Source of the DNA: JALHOQ01 sp038144835 | Lineage (GTDB): Bacteria; Bdellovibrionota; Bdellovibrionia; Bdellovibrionales; UBA1609 | NCBI GenBank assembly: GCA_038144835.1 | Contig: JAYQON010000066.1 | Coordinates: 1 to 16,804 of the forward strand | Direction: 5' to 3' | Length of the DNA: 16,804 bases | In this document: in pieces, positions 1 to 7,917 of the stretch | Numbering within the stretch: position 1 is the first letter of the stretch | How the letters are laid out: each line of letters opens with the position of its first letter | The notes under the pieces: model-generated | Databases searched by the model: none | Seen by the model: only the letters and a program-made list of their open reading frames with translations | What the model was told of the DNA's origin: nothing | Position numbers and translations under genes: made by a program

Positions 1-282
1 TTGGCTTTGATTAAAAAAATGCAAGAGACACCAAATCGAAAGGCAAACAGTGAACAAAAAAAGCAGAACATAAATAGCAACTTCTGCACTGGAGCCACGA
101 ACCAAATCTAACCCTCTGGAAAGATAAATATGACCTCTATTTATTCTGTCTGGGTCACTTTGGAAGTTTAAAAAGTCACGCCAAAAAAATTCCAAAATAT
201 ATTCAAAAAAAATTATTCCTGAGACAACCATTGATGAGGATATCACCGCCAATGGCACCATGAGACGCAATGTCGCTTTCAT
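1..282 (-). CDS. Partial membrane protein, N-terminal part only (runs off the left edge)
   Basis: An open frame on the minus strand starts at the ATG at 280-282 and stays open to position 1 with no stop, so only about 94 N-terminal residues are present and the gene continues outside the window. An in-frame ATG at 288 is an alternative start. The translation begins MKATLRL, then has a hydrophobic segment at about residues 8-25. A roughly 40-residue polar, aromatic-rich stretch follows, containing SDPDRINRGHIYLSRG. A second strongly hydrophobic segment (VAIYVLLFLFTVCLSIW) lies at about 70-88. This is a typical two-helix N-terminus with a short periplasmic loop, as found in sensors and small transport proteins, but I do not recognise the family. 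It is divergent from the GH15 gene across about 50 bp, which must hold both promoters. The Shine-Dalgarno site is weak. The lack of stops and the sensible membrane topology support a real gene. Confidence 0.6.
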   Translation of the reverse strand, partial: MKATLRLMVPLAVISSSMVVSGIIFFEYILEFFWRDFLNFQSDPDRINRGHIYLSRGLDLVRGSSAEVAIYVLLFLFTVCLSIWCLLHFFNQSQ

Positions 283-333
283 CACCATCCATTTCGATTG
301 CCGACCGCACGCAACATCAAGTAAAGATATTTT

Positions 334-2109
334 ATGTATCGGTACGGGCTAATTGGAAACTGCCAGGTCTCGGCCCTTGTGAGCCAAAATGCAAGTATAG
401 ATTGGCTTTGTTTACCTCGGCCCGACAGCGACCCCGTTTTTGGGCGCATTCTCGATCCCAACGGTGGTCATTTTTCTATAAGCTTTGCAAGCGGAGAACC
501 AAGTCTCACACGGCAGTATTACGTAGAAAACACCAACATATTAGTGACCGAGGTCGAAAATAAAGCCGGCGACAGATATCGCGTCACGGATTTTTGCCCC
601 AGATTTGGACAATTTGGACGTGTCTACCGGCCTATTTCCATATTTCGTCTTGTTGAGCCCCTCGAGGGAACACCAACCTTGACCGTCCAGTGCAACCCAG
701 TGAAAGGATGGACTAAGACGACCGCGCCCACCATACGTGGTAACAGTCATCTCTGTTGGGAAATACGCGGCGATCACCTTAGATTAACAACAAATATGCC
801 TCTCACCCACCTTAGCGAACAAAGTGCCTTTCATATGCGCGAAAAAATATACTTCGCTCTGACATGGAGTTCAGGGCTGGAGGACGACGTGACTCAAGTG
901 AGCGAAAATTTTCTCATGCTCACGCGAAGATACTGGCAAGCATGGGTTAAACATTGCAACATCCCCAGTCAATTCCAGAAAGAAGTCATAAGATCTGCGC
1001 TCGTTCTCAAGTTACATTGTTACGAAGATACGGGCGCTATCCTAGCAGCACTGACAACAAGTTTGCCGGAAGAACCGGGAAATCAACGCAATTGGGATTA
1101 CAGATTCTGTTGGCTGAGAGACTCTTACTTTGTACTTTCGGCTTTTCATGCACTCGGCCACTTCGAGGAAATGGAAGGATTTTTAAAGTTTCTTTTAGGC
1201 ATAGCAAAGCGACGCGATGCAAGCGATGCGCGTCTTGCTCCCGTCTATAGGCTCTGCGGATCACTTCCTCTGCCCGAACGACTTCACCTGGAATGGGCTG
1301 GATTTGATCGGAGTGTTCCAGTACGCAGTAATAACCAAGCTGCTGAACATATTCAAAACGATGTCTACGGCGAAATGGCGCTGATGTTGGCTCCAATTTT
1401 TTTTGATGAGCGCTTTTATGATTTGCGCACGAGGGAGCATGAGGAGCTGATGGAAAACCTAGGTATGTTGTGCGCCACTACCATTTCAAGGGCCGACGCG
1501 GGAATTTGGGAGTTACGCAATCATTGGCAAGAGCATACTTATTCAAATCTGATGTGTTGGGCCGGGCTTGAGCGAATTGAGCGCATTCGTAAATCTGGGT
1601 TTCTTAAAAATCTGGCGTTTAACGTCATTACCGAAAGGCAAAGAGCTGAAGATGCTGTGCGCCGAGCGATTGTGGACGGCGTACTCCGTAATGGTCCTCA
1701 TGATAACAGCTTAGATGCAGCATTAGCTCTCTCCGTTATGGTTCGATTTCCCATGAACGATGTAGGTCTCAAAACTATTGATCGCATTCGCAAAGATTTA
1801 TCTGCTGACGGAGGCAAAGGCTCCTATATTTACAGATACTCACGCAGCGACGACTTTGGAAAACCCTATTCAGCCTTCATCATCTGTTCATTCTGGATGG
1901 CCCAAGCCCTCGCCCGGCACGGTCGACGCGAGGAAGCGTGTCAAATTCTTACCGACTTACAATCAGCAGCAAATTCCCTGGGATTACTCAGCGAACATCT
2001 CTTACCCCAGCAAGGGTTACAACTGGGAAATTTTCCGCAAGCCTACTCGCATGTCGGTCTCATCAACGCCAGTTTTGAGGCCAGCCCTCCATGGAGCGAA
2101 GTTTTATGA
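334..2109 (+). CDS. Glycoside hydrolase family 15 protein (glucoamylase/trehalase-like)
   Basis: This is a 591-residue protein of the usual length for bacterial GH15 enzymes, which hydrolyse alpha-glucosidic bonds (glucoamylase, isomaltose-type or trehalose substrates) by inversion in an (alpha/alpha)6 barrel. The N-terminal beta domain opens with the family hallmark YGLIGN...SALVSQNASIDWLCLPR at about residues 4-28. The barrel carries NWDYRFCWLRD at 253-263 and NDVYGEM. The proposed general acid is Glu393 in GIWE, and the proposed base is Glu554 in GLLSE, followed by GNFPQAYSHVGLI. No signal peptide is seen, so it is probably cytoplasmic. The ATG at 334 puts the conserved YGLIG block right at the N-terminus, as in relatives; the ribosome binding site is weak. 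The last 47 bp overlap the convergent rhomboid gene. No trehalose or glycogen genes are nearby, so the substrate cannot be deduced. The family call is firm, the specificity is not. Confidence 0.92.
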   Translation: MYRYGLIGNCQVSALVSQNASIDWLCLPRPDSDPVFGRILDPNGGHFSISFASGEPSLTRQYYVENTNILVTEVENKAGDRYRVTDFCPRFGQFGRVYRPISIFRLVEPLEGTPTLTVQCNPVKGWTKTTAPTIRGNSHLCWEIRGDHLRLTTNMPLTHLSEQSAFHMREKIYFALTWSSGLEDDVTQVSENFLMLTRRYWQAWVKHCNIPSQFQKEVIRSALVLKLHCYEDTGAILAALTTSLPEEPGNQRNWDYRFCWLRDSYFVLSAFHALGHFEEMEGFLKFLLGIAKRRDASDARLAPVYRLCGSLPLPERLHLEWAGFDRSVPVRSNNQAAEHIQNDVYGEMALMLAPIFFDERFYDLRTREHEELMENLGMLCATTISRADAGIWELRNHWQEHTYSNLMCWAGLERIERIRKSGFLKNLAFNVITERQRAEDAVRRAIVDGVLRNGPHDNSLDAALALSVMVRFPMNDVGLKTIDRIRKDLSADGGKGSYIYRYSRSDDFGKPYSAFIICSFWMAQALARHGRREEACQILTDLQSAANSLGLLSEHLLPQQGLQLGNFPQAYSHVGLINASFEASPPWSEVL

Positions 2110-2716
2110 GGCTCGGGCGAATGCGCTTAAAATAATAAATTGTTCCAGCCAACGCGCCACCCAAATGGGCGCCATGACCAATTGGAAGTCCCCCTCCTTC
2201 AGCCTGAGCGATCAAGCCCCAGACGTCTAAACCAACAAAGGCCAGAGCGCCTACGAGCGCCGGCAGAGGGATTATTCCAAACAAGAGAATTTTTTCGCGC
2301 GGAAACATTAGGGCAAACACCAAAACGATACCTGCGATTGGGCCCGAAGCACCTAATGCACCCATTTTGGGCAAACCCAAAATAAAGTTAGAAACTAAGG
2401 CGTGGCCGAGCGAACTAATAAGGGCAGCAAACAGATACAGCTGAATAAAATTGCGAGTGCCAATCGACAATTCCACTGTGCTCCCAAAACTTCTCAGAAC
2501 CAGCATATTGATAAGAAAATGAAGCAGCCAATTATGAGAAAAAGCTGCGGTGATCAAAGTCCAGTAACGTCCTTCTGCGAGAAGACTCCAGCTTACTGTA
2601 AAATTGTCGGTCATCCATTCCAAGGGCGCAAAATTCCAGACAACAAAAATTCCGAGATTGATAAACATAAAAACGGGAACAATACGCCAAGTAATCACAT
2701 TGTTACATTCGCACAT
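2063..2716 (-). CDS. Rhomboid family intramembrane serine protease
   Basis: This is a 217-residue polytopic membrane protein with rhomboid signatures in the right order. It has an FSHNWLLHFLINMLVL segment (His66-x3-Asn70, the oxyanion-side His/Asn), then a G-x-E-x3-G block after it (STVELSIGTRNF). GASG follows with the predicted nucleophile Ser124, and then HGAHLGG with the predicted catalytic His184. Hydrophobic segments lie at about residues 11-30, 52-75, 91-112, 121-137, 142-165 and 178-196, consistent with a six-helix core. Rhomboids cleave single-pass membrane substrates within the bilayer. The start is uncertain: the ATG at 2716 has an AGGG too close to it, and an in-frame GTG (codon 7) or the ATG at codon 17 are alternatives. 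The 3' end overlaps the GH15 gene by 47 bp. The upstream 104 bp are shared divergently with the L,D-transpeptidase gene. Confidence 0.93.
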   Translation of the reverse strand: MCECNNVITWRIVPVFMFINLGIFVVWNFAPLEWMTDNFTVSWSLLAEGRYWTLITAAFSHNWLLHFLINMLVLRSFGSTVELSIGTRNFIQLYLFAALISSLGHALVSNFILGLPKMGALGASGPIAGIVLVFALMFPREKILLFGIIPLPALVGALAFVGLDVWGLIAQAEGGGLPIGHGAHLGGALAGTIYYFKRIRPSLIKLRSMEGWPQNWR

Positions 2717-2820
2717 CCCTGGACTAAACGCCAGTAGAGCAAAAATGAACTTTTAATTCCGCACCACACCGCCGATGAATCTTTTGAACTTTTCTGCATC
2801 TACTCGTCAGGGGAGGACTC

Positions 2821-3570
2821 ATGCTCCAGGTCAAATGGCTAAGTGCCTACATCTCTCTTTGCTTCATTGTTGCATTTTACCCAGCCTTTAGTCGTGGTAT
2901 TCAGGCTCTGCCTGAGGGCTTTGACCGACAATCCGAAGCAGAAATTGCCATTGCTAAAAAACGAATTGAGGCTCTAGGCTTTGATTTAAATGATGAACCC
3001 ATTCGAGACCAGACAGCTGTACTCCGCGTCTTTAACCAATACGGACATCTAGATCCAAAGCACGAAGTACCACAAGATTTGCTCGAACAAGCGATTCTTT
3101 TTTTTGCAGCAAATAAAGAGAAATTCGCCAATCAACGCTTCATTACTATAGTTGATTTTGGACCACGCTCTGACACCTGGCGTATGTTCGTCGTTGATTT
3201 GGCATCGGGGCTTGTGGAGAAATACCACACTACTCATGGCATTGGTTCAGATCAGAACCGAGATGGTTGGGCAGAAAGCTTTGGAAACGTAATAAATTCG
3301 GGAAAAAGTTCTCTTGGATTTGCCTATGTGGCTGAAATCTACAGCGGAAAGTATGGCCGTTCAATAAGGTTGGATGGTCTATCAAGATCAAATTCGAATC
3401 TCCGCCCTCGTGCCGTGGTTGTGCATGGTTGGGATGGAGTAAAGGAAAAACACGTCATACAGGGGCTCAGTTGGGGCTGCATCACCCTCGACTGGACTAT
3501 CAAGGATTCTGTCATCGATAAAATTGCCGAAGGCAGTCTCATGCTTATGGGCAAATCAAGTGTCAACTGA
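2821..3570 (+). CDS. Murein L,D-transpeptidase catalytic-domain protein (YkuD_2 type)
   Basis: This is a 249-residue exported protein. An N-terminal hydrophobic segment (residues 5-24) ends near AFSRG and is a likely signal peptide. The C-terminal half matches the YkuD_2 group. It contains the conserved T-H-G-x-GSDQNRDGWAESFGN block, SSLGF, then VVHGWD with His202, and SWGC with the predicted nucleophile Cys220. Such domains form or exchange 3-3 (L,D) cross-links, or attach proteins or D-amino acids to tetrapeptide stems in the periplasm. This subgroup is mostly uncharacterised, so the actual reaction is inferred. The middle region (about 35-100) is helical and has no obvious peptidoglycan-binding domain. 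The start is well supported by GGGGAGG about 5 bases upstream of the ATG. The stop overlaps the convergent methyltransferase gene by 15 bp. Usual catalytic residues are present. Confidence 0.88.
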   Translation: MLQVKWLSAYISLCFIVAFYPAFSRGIQALPEGFDRQSEAEIAIAKKRIEALGFDLNDEPIRDQTAVLRVFNQYGHLDPKHEVPQDLLEQAILFFAANKEKFANQRFITIVDFGPRSDTWRMFVVDLASGLVEKYHTTHGIGSDQNRDGWAESFGNVINSGKSSLGFAYVAEIYSGKYGRSIRLDGLSRSNSNLRPRAVVVHGWDGVKEKHVIQGLSWGCITLDWTIKDSVIDKIAEGSLMLMGKSSVN

Positions 3571-4497
3571 AGGCGATTTTTTAGCCAACATTACCAAAAC
3601 TGAGCGATTCAAAAGCAAGGATGCCGCTGAACTCACACGCATAGCCAAAGACGTCCACGAAAATAAACGACGTAGGGACGGCGCCCATCCTTTTCCGAGC
3701 CGATAGAGACTCACGACCATCTCATCCATTCCATAGCTCACAAACTTTGCAGGAGTATATCCAACTCGACCAAATAAATTGGCCAGGGATAGGCGGCTAA
3801 AATTCGATAAGTGTCGAGGTGGATCAAAAAAGCCCCAGTGTCTTCTAAAAATATAACGCCAAACAGATCGCCCATTAGGAACAATGATCAAAAAATAGTC
3901 TGGATCCAGTTCAGCCAACTTTGTTAAAAGATAGGCTGGGTCATAAACATGTTCCAACACGTGTCGAAGAATGATTGCTCGCGGCTTTGAGCCCAGCTTA
4001 TGCCGCAAATTTTCAATATCAAAATCTACGGCGTTTAAATCCAGACGAACATAAGAAATGTTTTTACGAATCCAACTGCTTTCACTAACAAAATCTGTAG
4101 CGACAACCCGTACTCCCTTTTGCTGTAGATAATTAGCAAAGGTACCCAATCCAGAGCCGACATCCAAAATTAAATCATCGGGCCTTAAATGAGGCAATAA
4201 GAGATGAGCATCCAAGCGAAATAAAAAGCGCTTAATAAGAGGAATCTTTTCATTCAATTCAGTAGCATATTCAGAAATGTTTACCTGCGATTGATAATGG
4301 CGAAAAATCTCCGACCGCAGCGGAGGATCTTGAATAAACTCAAATCCACAATCTAAACACCGAACTAGACTATAAGTGAGGTCATCAGGTCCTTCCTGAT
4401 CATAAAGATGTTGAAGGCATTCAAGCCTTCCCGAACAACAGGTGCATTGGGTTCGCACTTCTCGCATGACGTTTGACGATGAAATCATTGTCTTCAT
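3556..4497 (-). CDS. Class I SAM-dependent methyltransferase with N-terminal Cys cluster
   Basis: This protein of up to 313 residues has a Methyltransf_23/13-like core. The SAM-binding motif I, LILDVGSGLGTF, is at about residues 109-120. The acidic end of strand 2 (VVATDF) is at about 131-136, a later acidic site is RLDLNAVDFD, and RHVLEHVYDPAYLL is at about 178-191. That last block is typical of methyltransferases acting on sugars, lipids or small molecules. Before the core is a Cys-rich segment, C18-x-C20-C21 and C47-x2-C50 (CLDCGF), resembling the small zinc-binding head of sugar C-methyltransferases and related enzymes. The start is not fixed by a clear ribosome binding site: ATGs at 4497, 4488 and 4467 are all possible and all keep the Cys cluster. 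It is divergent from a glycosyltransferase across 49-79 bp, suggesting a shared role in surface glycan or lipid decoration; the acceptor is unknown. Confidence 0.85.
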   Translation of the reverse strand: MKTMISSSNVMREVRTQCTCCSGRLECLQHLYDQEGPDDLTYSLVRCLDCGFEFIQDPPLRSEIFRHYQSQVNISEYATELNEKIPLIKRFLFRLDAHLLLPHLRPDDLILDVGSGLGTFANYLQQKGVRVVATDFVSESSWIRKNISYVRLDLNAVDFDIENLRHKLGSKPRAIILRHVLEHVYDPAYLLTKLAELDPDYFLIIVPNGRSVWRYIFRRHWGFFDPPRHLSNFSRLSLANLFGRVGYTPAKFVSYGMDEMVVSLYRLGKGWAPSLRRLFSWTSLAMRVSSAASLLLNRSVLVMLAKKSPSVDT

Positions 4498-4546
4498 ATA
4501 CTAGAATCAGGCCGATTGATATGCAACCACCGCAAGAGAAGCCCTA

Positions 4547-5563
4547 ATGAGTTTAGAGCCAGTTTCTGTCGTCATTCCAACTTTTGACTCGGGACCTTAC
4601 CTCACCCCACTTTACAATTCGATCATCAAGTCCCCTCTCCTTAATGTAGCGAGCGAGATTATCTTTGTCTGTGAAGGCCAAGGGGACAATACCGATGAAA
4701 TTTTGAAAAAACTTGCTCAAGACAGTCCCATTCCGCTGAAGATCGTGCGCCCCTACCAACGCCTGGGAAAATTTCTATCTCGCTTGGAAGGCGTCAAAAT
4801 GGCTGACAACAATAGAGTTTTATTGGTTGATTCTCGCGTTCAATTAACTGAGAAGACAGCGTCGGCAATAGCCCATCTTCCGAAAGAATTAAAAATTATA
4901 TCGGGCCACATCGAAATTGATGAAGGAAAAAATATTTTCTGTCTTTACTGGACTCGGACTCACACACGCATTTTTCATCGCAATTATTCAAAACGAGATG
5001 AAATGATTGTGATTAATCCTGAAAATTTTGATCAGTTTGTTACCGGCACTACTATTTTAATTGCAGACCGTGCGCTTTACATCACCACCTGCGAAGATTT
5101 GTCGGGCTCACCAATGTTTTCTGATGACACCTTTCTACTTAAGGAAATGTGCGCCAAATCTCCATTAATCATACATCCAGAGATACGCATCGAATGGGAG
5201 CCCCGCAAAGAATGGTGGAAATTTCTGAAACATCTGTACGATCGAGGCCCAGGATTCGCCGAATACCATATCTTTGAAAAGCGTGGCTGGCTTTTTTACT
5301 TAGTTCTTGCTGGCTTTCTTGGATTATTGACAGTCATTACGCTGTTCTTGATCAAACCAACAATCGCATTTGGTTTGCTGGGTGTGGGAATCATTAGTTT
5401 AGCCTTATCCACTTTTCTTTTTTCTCACTCTATTAAGGAATTTTTTGTCTTGGCTCCTCTACATACATTATCTCTTATGGCTTACGGCTTGGGAGCAATT
5501 AATGGCGCACGCGTCATTTGGCTGTCACGACGCCGATCATATCAAGAGGCTGAGAGCAGATAA
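4547..5563 (+). CDS. Family 2 glycosyltransferase with C-terminal membrane anchor
   Basis: This 338-residue protein has an N-terminal GT-A fold typical of GT2 enzymes, which move a sugar from a nucleotide-sugar to a lipid or glycan acceptor at the inner membrane. VSVVIPTFDSGPYL at residues 6-19 is the nucleotide-binding start, and the strand IIFVCEGQGDNTDE follows. The metal-site strand reads VLLVDSRVQL, so the usual DxD is DSR at 95-97. FSDDTFLL at 191-198 is the position of the catalytic-base ED-type motif. Three hydrophobic segments at about 248-269, 272-292 and 299-321 form a C-terminal membrane anchor. The ATG follows AAGAGAAG by about 5-6 bases. The gene is divergent from the methyltransferase and ends 3 bp from the convergent thioredoxin-like gene. 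Donor and acceptor cannot be read from sequence; the non-canonical DxD slightly lowers certainty about the mechanism, not the family. Confidence 0.85.
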   Translation: MSLEPVSVVIPTFDSGPYLTPLYNSIIKSPLLNVASEIIFVCEGQGDNTDEILKKLAQDSPIPLKIVRPYQRLGKFLSRLEGVKMADNNRVLLVDSRVQLTEKTASAIAHLPKELKIISGHIEIDEGKNIFCLYWTRTHTRIFHRNYSKRDEMIVINPENFDQFVTGTTILIADRALYITTCEDLSGSPMFSDDTFLLKEMCAKSPLIIHPEIRIEWEPRKEWWKFLKHLYDRGPGFAEYHIFEKRGWLFYLVLAGFLGLLTVITLFLIKPTIAFGLLGVGIISLALSTFLFSHSIKEFFVLAPLHTLSLMAYGLGAINGARVIWLSRRRSYQEAESR

Positions 5564-5566
5564 GTG

Positions 5567-7249
5567 CTAGGGAATCTTCGCCAACAAAGACTCCAATTGC
5601 TTGCGAGAATCTTGCATCTTTGGCCACTCAAGCTCGTGCCGGTTGAGGTAAGAATTGACTAAATCGCGTGCCTCATCGTAGCGCTTGGCCTCAACTAAAG
5701 CTTTGGCTAAAGATCCCGCGACCCAAAACTCATTACGACCGAAGGATTTAGAGATGACACTCTTTCCGATATCGGCAGCCGCGGAATACTTTTTTAGTTC
5801 AAGGAGTACATGTAATCGGCGCCTTTGAATTTCAGGATTTTCTGGATCATTCAACAACATGGCTTGAGTTAATTTGTCGGCTTCTGCAAAAAGTTTAGCC
5901 TGCAAAAGAACGCTCAAGCGACGCAAATTGATGCCCGTCTGTGCAACTGGAATACTGAGTTCTCGGGCAACCTGAGCGGCCCTGCGCCAGGCCGCTGTAA
6001 CGTCAGATGCAGGTGCCAGGGCCGCAGCAATCAGCTCGGCACGCATGATGCCAACTAAAAATTGCTCATAGCCTAAAAATTCACCAATCTCATCAGGCGT
6101 CGCGTTTTCTAAAATGGCTTCTTTGTCTTTAAGAAAGTCTTCAGCTATGCTGATTCCGTCTTTTTTAATTTCTAGCTTTTCCTCTTTGTCTTTAATGACC
6201 CTGACGAGCTCCGTTCGCCAGCCCAAAGAACGAAGACTCTCAGGCTCAAGTTCTATGGCTTCTTTTAGAATCGCGGCATACTTTGCCTTGCTGGTTTTTG
6301 AAGCTCCAGAATTTGGCTCAGCCGCTTGAACCCTCACCGCAAGAAGCTCGCGCGGTGGTGGCTGAATCTGAGTCAAGTACGAAAGACTCTCGCGATAACG
6401 ACCCGCCGCTGAGAGCCGCCGACCAAGACGAAGGAGTATCTCCGGATTTTTCTTTTTTGCCTTTTTTACCAGAGCCGACAAAGTTGCCGAATCTGACTTA
6501 ATTGAAGAGAAAAATTTCGCAAGCTCAGAATTGGGTTGATAGTCGCTGATTCGACTAATTTCCTCTTGGGCGGAATTGATCACCAGCAGCGTAGGAATAC
6601 CTTTGACGTTAAATTTTTCTGAAATTACTGAGTTTTCAAAGCGATCAACATCAATTTTTAAGCGTACAAAAGCGCGCGTTTGGGCTCCAAATTCTCGTGA
6701 CGGAAAGATTTCTTTCTCAAGACGGACACAACTAGGACACCAGCGCGCCGAGAAGCCGATAAGAAGTAATTTTTTTTCCTTTTTAGCCTGATCAAGAGCC
6801 CGAGCATAGTCGTCCTCTATAAATCCGTAAGTATTGACCATTCCCTTTTTTTGCGCCTTTTCGATGTCAGGAAATAAGCTACGAACCTGTTTAACCTCTA
6901 CTCCGTCCCCTTGAGAGGAGTCGACTAAATCGGGATTATGCACTGTCAGTTTGTTGACCTCACAAAAGGTGATGGCATCATCACAAATGTAAAACGTCGC
7001 CTCACCCATTTTCCATTCCTTCGGCAAATTTGTGAACTCAGCCGCGCGATATGAAAGCTGCGACGGCTTAATGAGGGGCTGAGAAGACAACAGAAATCCA
7101 TTGGGAGCTTTAGCATTAAAATGAAAGCCTTCTTTCACCGAAGCACTCAATTTTCCGTTCTTGATTTCGATACTTACTGATCCCTGCGTTCGCTCCCCCG
7201 CAAACGACTGAATCAAAATAAACACGGTCGAAAAAAGAATCGGCAACAT
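5567..7249 (-). CDS. Periplasmic DsbD-N-like/thioredoxin protein with C-terminal helical repeats
   Basis: This is a 560-residue exported protein with a signal peptide at about 1-18. Residues 20-110 look like a DsbD N-terminal (alpha) domain: a beta-rich segment with a Cys pair, C89 and C96 (FYICDDAITFC), at the place of the DsbD alpha-domain pair. Residues 140-255 are a thioredoxin-fold domain with the redox motif WCPSC (C171/C174) and the cis-proline in GIPT (P219). From about 265 to the end is alpha-helical with TPR-like pairs (LSAAGRYRESLSYL, LLELKKYSAAADIG, LVEAKRYDEARDLV). Such thioredoxin domains reduce or isomerise disulfides in the periplasm. The membrane-spanning beta domain that feeds electrons to DsbD is absent, so an outside reductant is needed. 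The start is clear: AGGAG lies 5 bases before the ATG. It is divergent from slyD, another folding factor. Substrates are unknown; the repeats may recruit partners. Confidence 0.83.
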   Translation of the reverse strand: MLPILFSTVFILIQSFAGERTQGSVSIEIKNGKLSASVKEGFHFNAKAPNGFLLSSQPLIKPSQLSYRAAEFTNLPKEWKMGEATFYICDDAITFCEVNKLTVHNPDLVDSSQGDGVEVKQVRSLFPDIEKAQKKGMVNTYGFIEDDYARALDQAKKEKKLLLIGFSARWCPSCVRLEKEIFPSREFGAQTRAFVRLKIDVDRFENSVISEKFNVKGIPTLLVINSAQEEISRISDYQPNSELAKFFSSIKSDSATLSALVKKAKKKNPEILLRLGRRLSAAGRYRESLSYLTQIQPPPRELLAVRVQAAEPNSGASKTSKAKYAAILKEAIELEPESLRSLGWRTELVRVIKDKEEKLEIKKDGISIAEDFLKDKEAILENATPDEIGEFLGYEQFLVGIMRAELIAAALAPASDVTAAWRRAAQVARELSIPVAQTGINLRRLSVLLQAKLFAEADKLTQAMLLNDPENPEIQRRRLHVLLELKKYSAAADIGKSVISKSFGRNEFWVAGSLAKALVEAKRYDEARDLVNSYLNRHELEWPKMQDSRKQLESLLAKIP

Positions 7250-7260
7250 GGCTTCTCCTC

Positions 7261-7277
7261 ATTGATAAGTGATCAAT
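7261..7277. promoter_or_regulatory. Inverted repeat in the divergent thioredoxin-slyD region
   Basis: ATTGAT-AAGTG-ATCAAT is a perfect 6-bp inverted repeat with a 5-base spacer, lying just upstream of the AGGAG site of the thioredoxin-fold gene. The 8-mer TGATCAAT (7270-7277) recurs inverted as ATTGATCA at 7333-7340 in the same 134-bp divergent intergenic region. The placement would suit an operator or mRNA hairpin controlling the leader, but repeats this short can arise by chance in AT-rich spacers. No convincing -35/-10 pair was found. Confidence 0.25.
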
Positions 7278-7383
7278 AGCTAATCGCTGTTTTCGATGCA
7301 GGGCAAGTCTCAATCCAAATCCTCTTGCCGCAATTGATCATCTAGGCTACGGGTAAATCAAATCATTCTGAAAGGTAAACTCC

Positions 7384-7869
7384 ATGACCATAGCCGCGGA
7401 TAAAATCGTTTCGATTCACTACACGCTAAAAAACTCAGACGGTAAGATTTTAGACACGTCCTCGGGCGGTGACCCACTTGTATACTTGCACGGGGCAGGC
7501 AATATCATCCCAGGCCTAGAAGACGCTTTGGAAGGCAAGAGCAAAGGCGCTAAATTTAATATTTCTGTACCACCCGAAGAAGCCTACGGCGAGCGTAGTG
7601 AAAGTCTCGTGCAAAGTGTGCCGAAAAATCAATTTCAAGACTCAGACAAATTGCAGCCGGGTATGCAATTTCAAGTACAAACTCCCCAGGGAGCGATGAT
7701 CCTTACCGTTGTTGAGGTGAAAGCCACCGAAGTGGTTGTCGATGGTAACCCACCATTGGCTGGAGAAACCCTACACTTCGATGTCGAAGTTATGGATGTC
7801 CGTGATGCATCCCAGGAAGAACTTAGTCATGGACACGCACATGGTCCCGGTGGCCACCACCATAACTAA
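7384..7869 (+). CDS. slyD: FKBP-type peptidyl-prolyl cis-trans isomerase, SlyD-like
   Basis: This is a 161-residue cytosolic protein of the SlyD family, which catalyses prolyl cis-trans isomerisation, acts as a chaperone and binds metal ions. The FKBP domain is split by an insert-in-flap domain as in SlyD. The first FKBP segment (residues 1-70) contains VSIHYTLKNSDGKILDTS, the GAGNIIPGLEDAL active-site strand and VPPEEAYGE. The insert-in-flap domain follows at about 75-125, and the closing strand LHFDVEVMDVRDAS is at about 130-143. The tail is His-rich (HGHAHGPGGHHH), shorter than in E. coli, and probably binds nickel or other metals. The start is supported by GAAAGG about 8 bases upstream. 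It is transcribed away from the periplasmic thioredoxin-fold gene and followed 48 bp later by a response-regulator gene. Confidence 0.95.
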   Translation: MTIAADKIVSIHYTLKNSDGKILDTSSGGDPLVYLHGAGNIIPGLEDALEGKSKGAKFNISVPPEEAYGERSESLVQSVPKNQFQDSDKLQPGMQFQVQTPQGAMILTVVEVKATEVVVDGNPPLAGETLHFDVEVMDVRDASQEELSHGHAHGPGGHHHN

Positions 7870-7917
7870 AGCACGACGCACTAGTTTTGCAGGCATGTAA
7901 CTTCAAGGAGGAAGTTC

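Noticed and set aside
270..563. Plus-strand open frame overlapping the start of the GH15 gene
   Set aside because: It is out of frame with the conserved GH15 N-terminus and has an Arg/Ser-rich translation typical of a shadow frame.
2140..2737. Plus-strand open frames across 2140-2385 and 2402-2737
   Set aside because: They lie antisense to a well-supported rhomboid protease and have biased, low-hydrophobic translations with no domain signs.
6114..6791. Plus-strand open frames inside the thioredoxin-fold gene
   Set aside because: They are complementary to a continuous 560-residue protein with a clear redox motif and ribosome binding site.
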